Position numbers and translations under genes: made by a program
Origin: Sphingobacterium pedocola
Lineage (GTDB): Bacteria; Bacteroidota; Bacteroidia; Sphingobacteriales; Sphingobacteriaceae
Reading direction: 5' to 3'
DNA length: 64,000 nucleotides
Assembly (NCBI RefSeq): GCF_015209965.1
Contig: NZ_MU158690.1
Coordinates: forward strand, 434,854-498,853
The notes under the pieces: generated by a model
What the model saw: only the letters and a program-made list of their open reading frames with translations
Database searches by the model: none
Told to the model about the DNA's origin: nothing
Part shown: positions 56,368 through 64,000 of the stretch, piece after piece
How positions within the stretch are numbered: position 1 is the stretch's first letter
Layout of the letters: each line of letters opens with the position of its first letter

Positions 56368-57630
56368 TTATTCACCGATTACCTCTTTGAATGCAGCGGG
56401 ATTGTTTTTCAAAAGGTAAGCCATACTTCGAATTACCCTATCATGTTTTTTAACGAACGGATTTTCTTCGTTCCAGACATAGCCAGCAAGCACAGCACAT
56501 ATTTTCTCTTTAACCTCTTTATTTTCAGGTCGGTGAAAAAATAAGGTTTGTAGGTTTCCGGTATACCATTCCTTTACATAAGTCGTGAAAACATCTATAC
56601 CTCTTTGCATATATGCGGCAAAGTCTTTCTCCCAATTGACGTTCTCCCCGTTGATTTGTTTCCAAGCTAATTTGGCCGATAAAATTCCTGACTCCGTAGC
56701 GAAACAAACTCCCGAAGAGAATACCGGATCCAAAAATTCTGAGCTATTGCCGGTTAGCGCAAACCCGTCGCCATACATCTTGGTGACAGCAGCCGAATAA
56801 TTTTTCAGATGAATAGGATCAAATAGGAATGTGGTATCTGCAAAACGTTGCACGTAAAAGTCGGATAGTTGGATCGCTTTGCGCAATGCCTCGGTTGTAT
56901 CTCCATCAGCAGATAGTTTATCGATAAACGCTGTGTTGGCTACAATTCCCAGGCTGGTATTACCATTAGAAAACGGAATAACCCATAACCAGACTTCTGT
57001 GTCCAATACATCGAATGAGATCTGCGTGCCTTCAATACCTTCCGGTCTGTTGATGTCCTTTACATGCGAAAAAATGGCCGAATGAGGGTTAAGCTCGGAA
57101 GGTTTGTCTAAGTGCAGTAATCGCGGCAATACGCGACCGTATCCACTGGAATCGATGACAAATTTTGCTTTGATTTGAGAAGGATTTCCGTCTTTGTCGA
57201 CTAGGGTAGTTATGGAGTCTCTTCCCTGAAACATGATATCGGTAACTGTGGTCTCAAATGAGATGTCTACCCCCTTTTTTATAAGTGAATCTGCCATGAC
57301 CTGGTCAAAGTCAGCGCGTGGAATTTGCCATGTCCAGTCCCAGCCCTCACCAAATTTCTTGCTGAAATCAAAAATACTGATAACATTCCCCTTGATAAAA
57401 CGAGCGCCGGGTTTTGGTTGGAAATTCTGCATATTCAGATCATCAAGCAATCCTGCTTCCTCAAAATGATCCATCACACGAGGGATTAGGCTTTCGCCGA
57501 CAACCAAGCGGGGAAATTTGGTCTTTTCAACCATTTTTATTTTTGCTCCCTGCTTCTGTAGGTATCCTGCGGCAACACATCCGGAGGGACCAGCGCCAAT
57601 GATCAAAATATCAACATCACTTGTACTCAT
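56368..57630 (-). CDS. Halogenase-like FAD-dependent oxidoreductase of the flexirubin cluster
   Basis: 420 residues from ATG 57630 (MSTSDVDILIIGAGPSGC); the frame extends 14 codons upstream but the promoter box at 57681-57688 and Rossmann position support the shorter form. GxGxxG loop at about 10-17, PRLVVGESLIPRVMDHFEE near 44-62 and FALTGNSSEFLDPVFSSGVCFA near 292, typical of the tryptophan-7-halogenase-like fold. The halogenase WxWxIP-type motif appears as DWTWQIP near 98, so hydroxylation or halogenation of an aromatic pigment ring is likely. Divergent from the lyase gene and sharing its promoter region. Confidence 0.87.
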   Translation of the reverse strand: MSTSDVDILIIGAGPSGCVAAGYLQKQGAKIKMVEKTKFPRLVVGESLIPRVMDHFEEAGLLDDLNMQNFQPKPGARFIKGNVISIFDFSKKFGEGWDWTWQIPRADFDQVMADSLIKKGVDISFETTVTDIMFQGRDSITTLVDKDGNPSQIKAKFVIDSSGYGRVLPRLLHLDKPSELNPHSAIFSHVKDINRPEGIEGTQISFDVLDTEVWLWVIPFSNGNTSLGIVANTAFIDKLSADGDTTEALRKAIQLSDFYVQRFADTTFLFDPIHLKNYSAAVTKMYGDGFALTGNSSEFLDPVFSSGVCFATESGILSAKLAWKQINGENVNWEKDFAAYMQRGIDVFTTYVKEWYTGNLQTLFFHRPENKEVKEKICAVLAGYVWNEENPFVKKHDRVIRSMAYLLKNNPAAFKEVIGE

Positions 57631-57650
57631 TCCTAAAGAATTAAATTTAA

Positions 57651-57694
57651 ATATGTTACTTTTGCGGTGCAAAGCGAGAGCAAAAGTAACATAT
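57651..57694. promoter_or_regulatory. 15-bp perfect inverted repeat holding facing TACTTTTG promoter boxes
   Basis: ATATGTTACTTTTGC (57651-57665) and its complement (57680-57694) around a 14-base loop. Each arm contains a TACTTTTG -7 box, one per strand (57657-57664 plus; 57688-57681 minus). The minus box has TTTG at 57709-57706 with 17-bp spacing. A compact bidirectional promoter/operator for the pigment genes. Confidence 0.6.
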
Positions 57695-57720
57695 TATCTT
57701 AACCGCAAAGAAGATAATCT

Positions 57721-57728
57721 TAAGTTTG
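57721..57728 (+). promoter_or_regulatory. TAAGTTTG -7 box upstream of the ammonia-lyase
   Basis: TAnnTTTG match 23 bp before the ATG at 57752. A hairpin ATTATCTT / AAGATAAT (57693-57700 / 57711-57718) lies just upstream. Likely main start of the pigment operon; no clear -33 element. Confidence 0.45.
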
Positions 57729-57751
57729 AAAAGTTATAATAATCACTATTA

Positions 57752-59269
57752 ATGATTGCCATCAATAAAGAATTAACTCTAGAAGGGTTCTCAAATATAT
57801 TACTGGGTCAACAAGAAGTTACTATTTCTGAAGAAACGCGCCAAGTCGTAACAAAAAGTCACGATTTTTTAAAATCATTCATTGAAAATAAAATAATCTA
57901 CGGTATAAATACCGGGTTTGGGCCGATGGCTCAATATCGGATTCAGGATTCTGATCGTATTCAGTTACAATATAATTTGATTCGCAGCCATTCGGCCGGT
58001 ACTGGAGAATTGTTGCCCCCGGATGTGGTGAAGGCCGCGATGTTAACTCGTTTAAGTAATATTTCGAAAGGTAAATCCGGTATTCATATCAGTGTTGTTG
58101 AGCGACTACAGAATTTTATTAATCTAAACATTACACCGGTCATCTTTGCACATGGAGGCGTAGGAGCAAGTGGCGATTTAGTTCAACTCGCTCATTTGGC
58201 ACTTACACTGATTGGTGAAGGAGAGGTGATTTACAACGGTCAAAGAAGATCTACGGCAGAAGTGTTTACCGAATTGGGATTGGAACCTATTCAGGTGGTC
58301 ATTCGTGAAGGTATTTCATTAATTAATGGAACTTCCGTGATGACCGGTGCAGGATTGGTCAACTATTTTCATGCAAAGAAGTTGTTAAAATGGTCTGTGG
58401 AGATGTCGTCTATTATGAACGAATTGGCAAAAGCGCATGATGATCATTATTCGACTACACTCAATGAAGTAAAAAAACATGAAGGTCAACAAGATATTGC
58501 GCGTATGATGCGCGAACATCTTACAGACAGTAAGCTGGTACGTAAGCGTGAAGATGATCTATATTCAGGCAACAATCTTGAAGAGATTTTTAAAGATAAG
58601 GTACAGGAATATTATTCACTTCGTTGTGTGCCGCAGATTTTGGGACCTATTTTGGAAACCATTAACGGCGTAGGCAGAATATTGGAAGATGAGGTTAATT
58701 CGGTAAGTGATAATCCCATTATTTCGGTAGAAGATGGAAATGTATATCACGGAGGTAATTTCCATGGAGACTATATTTCCCTAGAAATGGATAAATTGAA
58801 GCTAGCCATTACCCGTCTGACCATGTTGTCTGAACGTCAGCTTAACTACTTGATGAATGCTAAAATTAACGAAGTTCTTCCTCCATTTGTGAATATGGGG
58901 AAACTGGGTTTTAATTTCGGAATGCAAGGGGCACAATTTACGGCTACATCGACAACAGCAGAAAACCAAACGTTATCCAATTCAATGTACGTGCATAGTA
59001 TCCCGAATAATAACGACAATCAGGATATTGTAAGTATGGGTACTAATGCGGCTATGATCACCCATAAAGTAATTATCAACGCGTATGAAGTTTTGGCGAT
59101 TCAAATGATATCTTTGGCTCAAGCCGTAGATATTTTATCTTATCAAAATTTAGTATCTTCAAGAACGAAAAAGATATATGAGGATATTCGTCAGATTATT
59201 CCGGTCTTTTCAGATGACAAACCCCTTTATCCAGCTATCAAAGCGGTAAAGGAATATTTAATGAAGTAA
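57752..59269 (+). CDS. Aromatic amino acid ammonia-lyase (tyrosine ammonia-lyase type)
   Basis: 505 residues of the HAL/PAL/TAL family. The MIO cofactor triad is ASG in GGVGASGDLVQLAHLAL (about 139-141); the catalytic Tyr is in IYGINTGFGPMAQYR near 50; NNDNQDIVSMGTNAA near 420 and YHGGNFHGDYISLEMDKL near 330 are conserved. The protein reads very like the tyrosine ammonia-lyase of Flavobacterium flexirubin clusters, including LIRSHSAGTG and LEEIFKDKVQEYYSLRCVPQ. It makes 4-coumarate, the expected aryl starter for flexirubin. A histidase role is less likely in this context. First gene of the plus-strand operon; the gap to the reductase is seven bases. Confidence 0.9.
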   Translation: MIAINKELTLEGFSNILLGQQEVTISEETRQVVTKSHDFLKSFIENKIIYGINTGFGPMAQYRIQDSDRIQLQYNLIRSHSAGTGELLPPDVVKAAMLTRLSNISKGKSGIHISVVERLQNFINLNITPVIFAHGGVGASGDLVQLAHLALTLIGEGEVIYNGQRRSTAEVFTELGLEPIQVVIREGISLINGTSVMTGAGLVNYFHAKKLLKWSVEMSSIMNELAKAHDDHYSTTLNEVKKHEGQQDIARMMREHLTDSKLVRKREDDLYSGNNLEEIFKDKVQEYYSLRCVPQILGPILETINGVGRILEDEVNSVSDNPIISVEDGNVYHGGNFHGDYISLEMDKLKLAITRLTMLSERQLNYLMNAKINEVLPPFVNMGKLGFNFGMQGAQFTATSTTAENQTLSNSMYVHSIPNNNDNQDIVSMGTNAAMITHKVIINAYEVLAIQMISLAQAVDILSYQNLVSSRTKKIYEDIRQIIPVFSDDKPLYPAIKAVKEYLMK

Positions 59270-59276
59270 AATCAGT

Positions 59277-60008
59277 ATGATCTGTGCATTAGTAACGGGA
59301 GGCTCAAGAGGAATCGGACGTGCAATTTGTAAAAAATTGGCCGAAGATTCTAACTACTATATCTTGATTAATTATCAAGGTAATGAGGAAGCCGCAAAGC
59401 AATGTCTGTCACTAGTCGAAGGAGTTGGTGGCAAAGGAGAGATATTGAAATTTGATGTTTCGGATTCCGAAGCGGTAGAAGAGGTATTACAATCTTGGCT
59501 TGATCGGAATCCGGGAGCAATTGTCGAGGTTATCGTTAACAATGCAGGTATAGCGCGAGATGGTTTATTCATGTGGATGAAGAAAGCAGATTGGCAATCG
59601 GTACTCGATATTTCGCTCAATGGTTTTTTCCATGTTACAAATTTCTTCATCCAAAAAATGCTGCGTAACCGTTATGGACGTATCATTAATATTGTCTCGG
59701 TATCTGGAGTGAAGGGGACGGCTGGACAAACGAACTACTCGGCAGCGAAAGCCGGAATTATTGGTGCTACGAAGGCTCTTGCACAAGAAGTTGCTAAACG
59801 AAATGTCACCGTCAACGCGGTGGCTCCGGGATTTATACGTACTGACATGACTGCCGATATGGATGAAAAGGAACTCGTGAAGATGATTCCCGCGAACCGT
59901 TTTGGAGAAGCTGAAGAGGTTGCAGAATTAGTTTCTTTTTTGGCTTCAAAAAAATCTAGCTATATTACAGGTGAAGTTATTAATATTAACGGAGGTATTT
60001 ATTCTTAA
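59277..60008 (+). CDS. 3-oxoacyl-ACP reductase (FabG-like SDR)
   Basis: 243 residues. TGGSRGIGRAI at about 8-18 binds NADP, NNAGIARDGLF near 87 and the catalytic VSVSGVKGTAGQTNYSAAKAG (Ser near 141, Tyr near 154, Lys near 158) are complete; C-terminus YITGEVININGGIYS. Reduces 3-oxo-acyl-ACP in polyene chain extension. Six bases before the ketosynthase start. Confidence 0.92.
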   Translation: MICALVTGGSRGIGRAICKKLAEDSNYYILINYQGNEEAAKQCLSLVEGVGGKGEILKFDVSDSEAVEEVLQSWLDRNPGAIVEVIVNNAGIARDGLFMWMKKADWQSVLDISLNGFFHVTNFFIQKMLRNRYGRIINIVSVSGVKGTAGQTNYSAAKAGIIGATKALAQEVAKRNVTVNAVAPGFIRTDMTADMDEKELVKMIPANRFGEAEEVAELVSFLASKKSSYITGEVININGGIYS

Positions 60009-60014
60009 GTAATT

Positions 60015-61235
60015 ATGGATAAACGGGTCGTGATTACAGGGATGGGCATCTATTCATGTATTGGAACAAATTTAGCGGAGGTAACAAAATCGCTTTTTGA
60101 AGGTAAATCCGGTATTGTAGTAGACCCGGAGCGGATTTCTTTTGGATATAAATCGCCGCTTACAGGGATGGTTCCAGCCCCCGACCTGAAAAAGGTATTA
60201 AGTCGTCGTCAGCGAATAAGTATGGGTGAGGAGTCCGAATATGCATACATGGCTACGATGGAGGCCTTAAAAAATTCCGGTATTGATATGGCTTATTTTG
60301 AGCATAACGAAGTCGGAATTCTATTTGGGAATGATAGTGTATCGAAGGCTGTAATTGAAGCAACAGACATTGCACGCGAAAAGAAAGATACCCAACTGAT
60401 TGGTTCGGGAGCCATCTTCAAATCCATGAACTCCACGGTAACCATGAATTTAGCAACCATACTTGGTTTAAAAGGCATCAATATGAGTATCAGTGCCGCT
60501 TGTGCAAGTGGTTCTCATGCCATAGGACTAGGGTACATGTTTATCAAACAGGGACTTCAGGATATTATTATTTGTGGCGGTGCACAAGAAATAAACCCCT
60601 ATGCGATGGCAAGCTTTGACGGGTTAGGTGTATTTGCAACGGATATCGAGCATCCTCAAAAAGCTTCACGGCCTTTTGATAGCGGTCGAACCGGATTAGT
60701 TCCGAGTGGAGGGGCGGCAGCAATTATTTTAGAAAGCTATGAATCTGCCGTAAAACGTGGTGCTCCGATTATTGCGGAAGTATTAGGTTACGGTTTTTCA
60801 TCCAATGGGGGGCATATTTCCACGCCGAATGTTGAAGGTCCGTCTATTGCAATGCGTCGCGCACTTGAACAGGCAAACATACAAGCAGGGCAAGTGGAGT
60901 ATATCAATGCCCACGCTACCTCCACACCACTTGGAGATGCCAACGAAGCGAAAGCTATTTTGGAGGTCTTTGGTAAAAACCCTTATGTGAGTTCTACTAA
61001 ATCAATGACCGGACATGAATGCTGGATGGCAGGGGCAAGCGAGATTGTATATTCTACATTGATGCTTCAAAATGGTTTTATAGCGCCCAATATTAATTTG
61101 GAATCACCAGATGATGACGTTAAAGAATTAAATTTAGTTTCGACAACAATTAAAAAAGAATTTGACATATATTTGTCTAATTCTTTTGGATTCGGTGGTA
61201 CCAATTCAGCGATAGTAGTTAAGAGATTTAAGTAA
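60015..61235 (+). CDS. 3-oxoacyl-ACP synthase (FabB/F-type), pigment cluster
   Basis: 406 residues with an intact Cys-His-His triad: Cys 163 in ISAACASGSHAIG, His 300 in NAHATSTPLGDANE and His 334 in TKSMTGHECWMAGASE. ITGMGIYSCIG starts the fold and NSFGFGGTNSAIVVKRF ends it. Elongates the aryl-polyene or fatty chain with malonyl-ACP. Stop codon TAA is followed at once by the ATG of the ACP gene, so the two are tightly coupled. Confidence 0.94.
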   Translation: MDKRVVITGMGIYSCIGTNLAEVTKSLFEGKSGIVVDPERISFGYKSPLTGMVPAPDLKKVLSRRQRISMGEESEYAYMATMEALKNSGIDMAYFEHNEVGILFGNDSVSKAVIEATDIAREKKDTQLIGSGAIFKSMNSTVTMNLATILGLKGINMSISAACASGSHAIGLGYMFIKQGLQDIIICGGAQEINPYAMASFDGLGVFATDIEHPQKASRPFDSGRTGLVPSGGAAAIILESYESAVKRGAPIIAEVLGYGFSSNGGHISTPNVEGPSIAMRRALEQANIQAGQVEYINAHATSTPLGDANEAKAILEVFGKNPYVSSTKSMTGHECWMAGASEIVYSTLMLQNGFIAPNINLESPDDDVKELNLVSTTIKKEFDIYLSNSFGFGGTNSAIVVKRFK

Positions 61236-61484
61236 ATGAGTAACACAGATATCAAGCAGAAAATAAACGACATATTGATTGAAGAATTTGAGGTGGATGA
61301 AGAGGTGATTCAACCAGGCGCCCCATTAAAGGAATCATTAGATTTGGATAGTTTAGACTATGTGGATTTAGTCGTTTTGATCGAATCAAATTTTGGCGTT
61401 AAATTGGGAGAGGCTGATTTTTCGGGAATGACGACCTTCCAAGATTTTTATAATGTGATTGAAACTAAGATCGCAGCGAAATAA
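61236..61484 (+). CDS. Acyl carrier protein
   Basis: 82 residues, acidic. Phosphopantetheine attachment at Ser 39 in LDLDSLDYVDLVVLIE; helices before and after fit the ACP bundle. Immediately adjacent to the ketosynthase stop and 12 bp before the acyltransferase. A dedicated carrier for the pigment chain. Confidence 0.94.
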   Translation: MSNTDIKQKINDILIEEFEVDEEVIQPGAPLKESLDLDSLDYVDLVVLIESNFGVKLGEADFSGMTTFQDFYNVIETKIAAK

Positions 61485-61496
61485 ATAATTGAGTAT

Positions 61497-62378
61497 ATGA
61501 GCCAATGGGACGGAAAGTCTAAAGGAACACTCCTTGGCTATAAAATATTTGTTTTCTTGATCAGAAAACTGGGCGTCCGTACTGCTTACGGACTTCTTGT
61601 TTTTGTAGCATTTTATTATTTCATTTTCTACCCGGCTAACTTTAAAGAAATTTTCTATTATCTCCATGAGCGCCAAGGTTTCTCAAAGTGGAGGTCCTTT
61701 TGGAAAGTCTATCAGACTTACTTCGTATTCGGGCAGACTATTATAGATAAAGTAGCCATCTCTTCCGGATTGAGAAACTGTTTTACGTACGAATTTGACG
61801 GCATTGAGCACTTGCAACGAGCTTTAGAGGAGAAAAGGGGAGGTATTTTAATTAGTGCGCATGTAGGGAATTTTGAAATATCCGAACGTTTTTTTTCTGA
61901 ACTTAACGTAGATTTTCAGATCAACCAGATTACAGTAGATCAGGAAGTGTCAATTATCAAAGAATATCTGCAAAGTATTGCCGATAAATCCACGATTAAA
62001 TATATCTTTATTAAGGACGACATGTCGCATGTATTTGATATAAATGATGCCTTGTCGAATAATGAATTGATTTGTTTTACGGGCGATCGCTATTTCGAAG
62101 GATCAAAAGTCTTGGAAGAAGAACTATTAGGTAAGACGGCTATTTTTCCAGCGGGACCATTTCATTTGGCGTCTCGCTTGGGTGTACCTGTGATATTTGT
62201 ATATGTGATGAAGGAGTCTAATCTCCACTATCATCTGTATGCGCGGGTGGCGGAAGGTGTCAAACGGAGAGATGCACAATCGGTGTTGAAGGCATATACC
62301 GCGAGTGTAGAAAAAATAGTAAGGAAATATCCCTTACAATGGTTTAATTTCTTTGATTTTTGGAAAAGAAAACAGTAA
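61497..62378 (+). CDS. Lipid A biosynthesis-type (LpxL/HtrB) acyltransferase
   Basis: 293 residues with an N-terminal membrane helix (about 27-46). The active-site motif appears as HVGNFE (His 122, Glu 127): HX4E in place of the usual HX4D, then QITVDQEV, GDRYFEGSKV near 200 and FPAGPFHLASRLGVPVIFVYVM near 220. In flexirubin clusters it is expected to move an aryl-polyene chain onto the dialkylresorcinol or a lipid. Six bases before the DarA-like gene. Confidence 0.88.
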   Translation: MSQWDGKSKGTLLGYKIFVFLIRKLGVRTAYGLLVFVAFYYFIFYPANFKEIFYYLHERQGFSKWRSFWKVYQTYFVFGQTIIDKVAISSGLRNCFTYEFDGIEHLQRALEEKRGGILISAHVGNFEISERFFSELNVDFQINQITVDQEVSIIKEYLQSIADKSTIKYIFIKDDMSHVFDINDALSNNELICFTGDRYFEGSKVLEEELLGKTAIFPAGPFHLASRLGVPVIFVYVMKESNLHYHLYARVAEGVKRRDAQSVLKAYTASVEKIVRKYPLQWFNFFDFWKRKQ

Positions 62379-62384
62379 TAACGG

Positions 62385-63290
62385 ATGAAGAACGTTTTAG
62401 TAGTCTACTTTAGTCAGTCTGGACAATTGCAGGAGATTGCAGAATCTATTTGTGGTCCAATGTTAGCCGATCCGGAGATCAATGTAGATTTTTATGAGAT
62501 AAGAATGGTACACTCCTTTCCTTTTCCTTGGACAGGATCGGCCTTTTTTAATACGTTCCCGGAGACATTTCAGCAAATCCCCGAAGAAATTCACCCTCCT
62601 GCATCAAGTATTCTGGAAAAAGAATACGACTTGGTGTTATTTCATTATCAAGTGTGGTATTTGAGTCCTTCCATTCCCATCAATTCTTTTTTAAAAAGTA
62701 AATATGCTGCGCCCTTGCTTAAAGGAAGGCCGGTCATTACCGTAAGTGGAACACGTAATATGTGGGCAAAAGCGCAAGATAAGGTGAAAAAGCTGATCTT
62801 GTCAAATGGGGGACGGTTAGTTGGAAATATCGCATTAACAGATCGACATCCCAATTTAATCTCGGTCATTACCATCGTCGACTGGTTATTTTCGGGCGTG
62901 AAAAGGAAAGCTTTTCGGATTTTTCCGATGCCTGGAGTTGCCGAAGAGGAAATTAAAAATTCAGTAAAATTTGGCAGAATAATTATTCCCTATTTAAAAA
63001 ATGGTAATTTTGAAACGCTGCAAAATGACTTGGTAGAAAATGGCGCAATAAAATTTAAGTTTTTCTTAGTTTCAATGGACCAAAAAGCAAATCGTATGTT
63101 TGATCTTTGGTCCAAATTAATATTGAAGAATCCTAAGAGACGGAAGACATTGGTCAACATGTTTAAATATTATGTGATATTCGCATTATATGTGTTGTCA
63201 CCGATCGTATTTGTTGTCGAATTAATATTATATCCGCTTCTGTATTTTATAAAAATTAGAAAAGACAGAGCACATTATCTGGGAGTTTAA
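62385..63290 (+). CDS. darA: Dialkylresorcinol condensing-enzyme-like protein (DarA family)
   Basis: 301 residues. Begins with a flavodoxin-like phosphate loop (VVYFSQSGQLQEIAESI), followed by a Rossmann-like domain with FHYQVWYLSPSIPINSFLKS near 87 and VSGTRNMWAKAQDK near 123; a C-terminal membrane segment at about 262-292 (FALYVLSPIVFVVELILYPLLYF). It matches the family sitting next to the KAS III DarB in dialkylresorcinol and flexirubin clusters. Its stop is directly followed by that KAS III ATG. Biochemical detail is inferred from family context. Confidence 0.85.
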   Translation: MKNVLVVYFSQSGQLQEIAESICGPMLADPEINVDFYEIRMVHSFPFPWTGSAFFNTFPETFQQIPEEIHPPASSILEKEYDLVLFHYQVWYLSPSIPINSFLKSKYAAPLLKGRPVITVSGTRNMWAKAQDKVKKLILSNGGRLVGNIALTDRHPNLISVITIVDWLFSGVKRKAFRIFPMPGVAEEEIKNSVKFGRIIIPYLKNGNFETLQNDLVENGAIKFKFFLVSMDQKANRMFDLWSKLILKNPKRRKTLVNMFKYYVIFALYVLSPIVFVVELILYPLLYFIKIRKDRAHYLGV

Positions 63291-64000
63291 ATGAACGAAG
63301 TATATATTAATAGAATCGGTAAGTTTTTGCCTAATGATCCTATTTCTAATGATGAGATGGAGGATTACTTAGGAAAGATTAATGACCGCGAATCAAAAGG
63401 AAGACGAATAGTACTGCGAAATAATGGTATAGAGACCCGATATTATGCACTTACTAAACAGGGGAAGCCTACTCATACAAATGTAGAACTTACCGCTAAT
63501 GCAATTCGTAATTTATTAGATGACGAGTTTTCTGGCGATCAAATTGAATTAATTTCCTGCGGTACATCCTCGCCTGATTATTTGATGCCTTCTCATGCAG
63601 TTATGGTTCATGGCGAATTGAAAAATGGTCAATCGGAAGTAAATTCAGCTTCAGGAAATTGCTGTGCAGGGATGAATGCGTTGAAATTCGGTTATCTTTC
63701 CGTGAAATCTGGAAACACTTCGAATGCGGTGTGTACTGGTTCGGAACGGATGTCTTCTTGGATGTTGGCGGATCATTTCAATAAAGAGGTTGAAAATCTT
63801 AAGGAACTGGAGGAACAGCCTATTATTTCCTTTAATAAGGATTTTTTGCGTTGGATGCTTTCCGACGGAGCTGGTGCTTTCCTATTACAAAACAAACCTA
63901 AAGGAAAGTTGCCGCTAAAAATTGAATGGATAGAGGGGTACTCCTATGCACATGAACTAGAGGTTTGTATGTACGCGGGGTCTGAAAAACAGGCAGATGG
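63291..64000 (+). CDS. darB: 3-oxoacyl-ACP synthase III-like (DarB family), partial at window end
   Basis: First 236 codons of a KAS III-type enzyme; the 3' end is outside the window. The catalytic Cys is residue 125 in SASGNCCAGMNALKFG, preceded by LISCGTSSPDYLMPSHAVMVHGEL near 88, and followed by AVCTGSERMSSWM near 146. The ATG begins one base after the DarA stop (TAA then ATG), so translation is coupled. DarB condenses two acyl or beta-keto precursors to form the dialkylresorcinol ring. Confidence 0.9.
   Translation, partial: MNEVYINRIGKFLPNDPISNDEMEDYLGKINDRESKGRRIVLRNNGIETRYYALTKQGKPTHTNVELTANAIRNLLDDEFSGDQIELISCGTSSPDYLMPSHAVMVHGELKNGQSEVNSASGNCCAGMNALKFGYLSVKSGNTSNAVCTGSERMSSWMLADHFNKEVENLKELEEQPIISFNKDFLRWMLSDGAGAFLLQNKPKGKLPLKIEWIEGYSYAHELEVCMYAGSEKQAD

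Noticed and set aside
57752..59269. Histidine ammonia-lyase (hutH) call
   Set aside because: MIO and fold are shared, but no other hut genes are present and the context is a flexirubin cluster, with close sequence resemblance to tyrosine ammonia-lyases.

Overview
The window comes from the Bacteroidota, most likely a Sphingobacteriaceae relative of Sphingobacterium or Pedobacter. The evidence is three SusC/SusD pairs' worth of Bacteroidota logic (two complete SusC/SusD pairs here), an ECF sigma/FecR pair, many lipoproteins with a Cys lipobox, no Shine-Dalgarno signals, TAnnTTTG promoter boxes, and a flexirubin-type pigment cluster that starts with a tyrosine ammonia-lyase. All species-level statements are inference.

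Layout. 1-13.6 kb is mainly housekeeping: a galactose mutarotase lipoprotein, a PLP transsulfuration enzyme, a 505-bp repeat element with inverted ends, Mfd, a hypothetical coiled-coil protein, a membrane-spanning TPR/HTH regulator, an AraC regulator, a DUF983 protein, a UDP-xylose synthase/GalE pair and Kdo transferase. 13.7-27.3 kb is a minus-strand locus: sulfatase, ECF sigma factor, FecR anti-sigma, SusC (with STN domain), SusD, SGNH hydrolase, FAD oxidoreductase, a gluconate-dehydrogenase subunit-3-like protein and a GMC oxidoreductase. It has no recognisable glycoside hydrolase, so it looks like an oxidative, sulfatase-assisted uptake system.

27.6-41.4 kb is a second polysaccharide-utilisation locus: a secreted GH130 on the plus strand, then on the minus strand GH105, a TIG/NHL lipoprotein, SusC, SusD, a DUF1735-type lipoprotein, and two GH43 lipoproteins (one with an F5/8-type carbohydrate-binding domain). 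Its intergenic regions hold four copies of one operator: two GTMTCAAT half-sites exactly 21 bp apart, in the sulfatase/GH130 divergent gap (two copies, facing each other), near the TIG/SusC operon, and upstream of GH105. This ties the two loci together under one unseen AraC- or HTCS-like regulator and is the most interesting new signal I found.

42.1-56.4 kb is mixed: diadenylate cyclase CdaA; a DUF1338 (2-oxoadipate dioxygenase) gene coupled to a YdiJ-like FAD/Fe-S dehydrogenase, which together would take 2-oxoadipate to 2-oxoglutarate via D-2-hydroxyglutarate; DUF2911 and DUF4091 proteins; a FucP-like sugar transporter; an overlapping histidine kinase/DinB/thioesterase operon; GltX; and a secreted sugar-isomerase-like lipoprotein. 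56.4-64 kb is the start of a flexirubin/dialkylresorcinol cluster: halogenase-like flavoprotein (divergent), tyrosine ammonia-lyase, FabG-like reductase, ketosynthase, ACP, lipid-A-type acyltransferase, DarA-like protein and a DarB-like KAS III cut by the window end.

No rRNA, tRNA, CRISPR array, phage or transposase gene was recognised.
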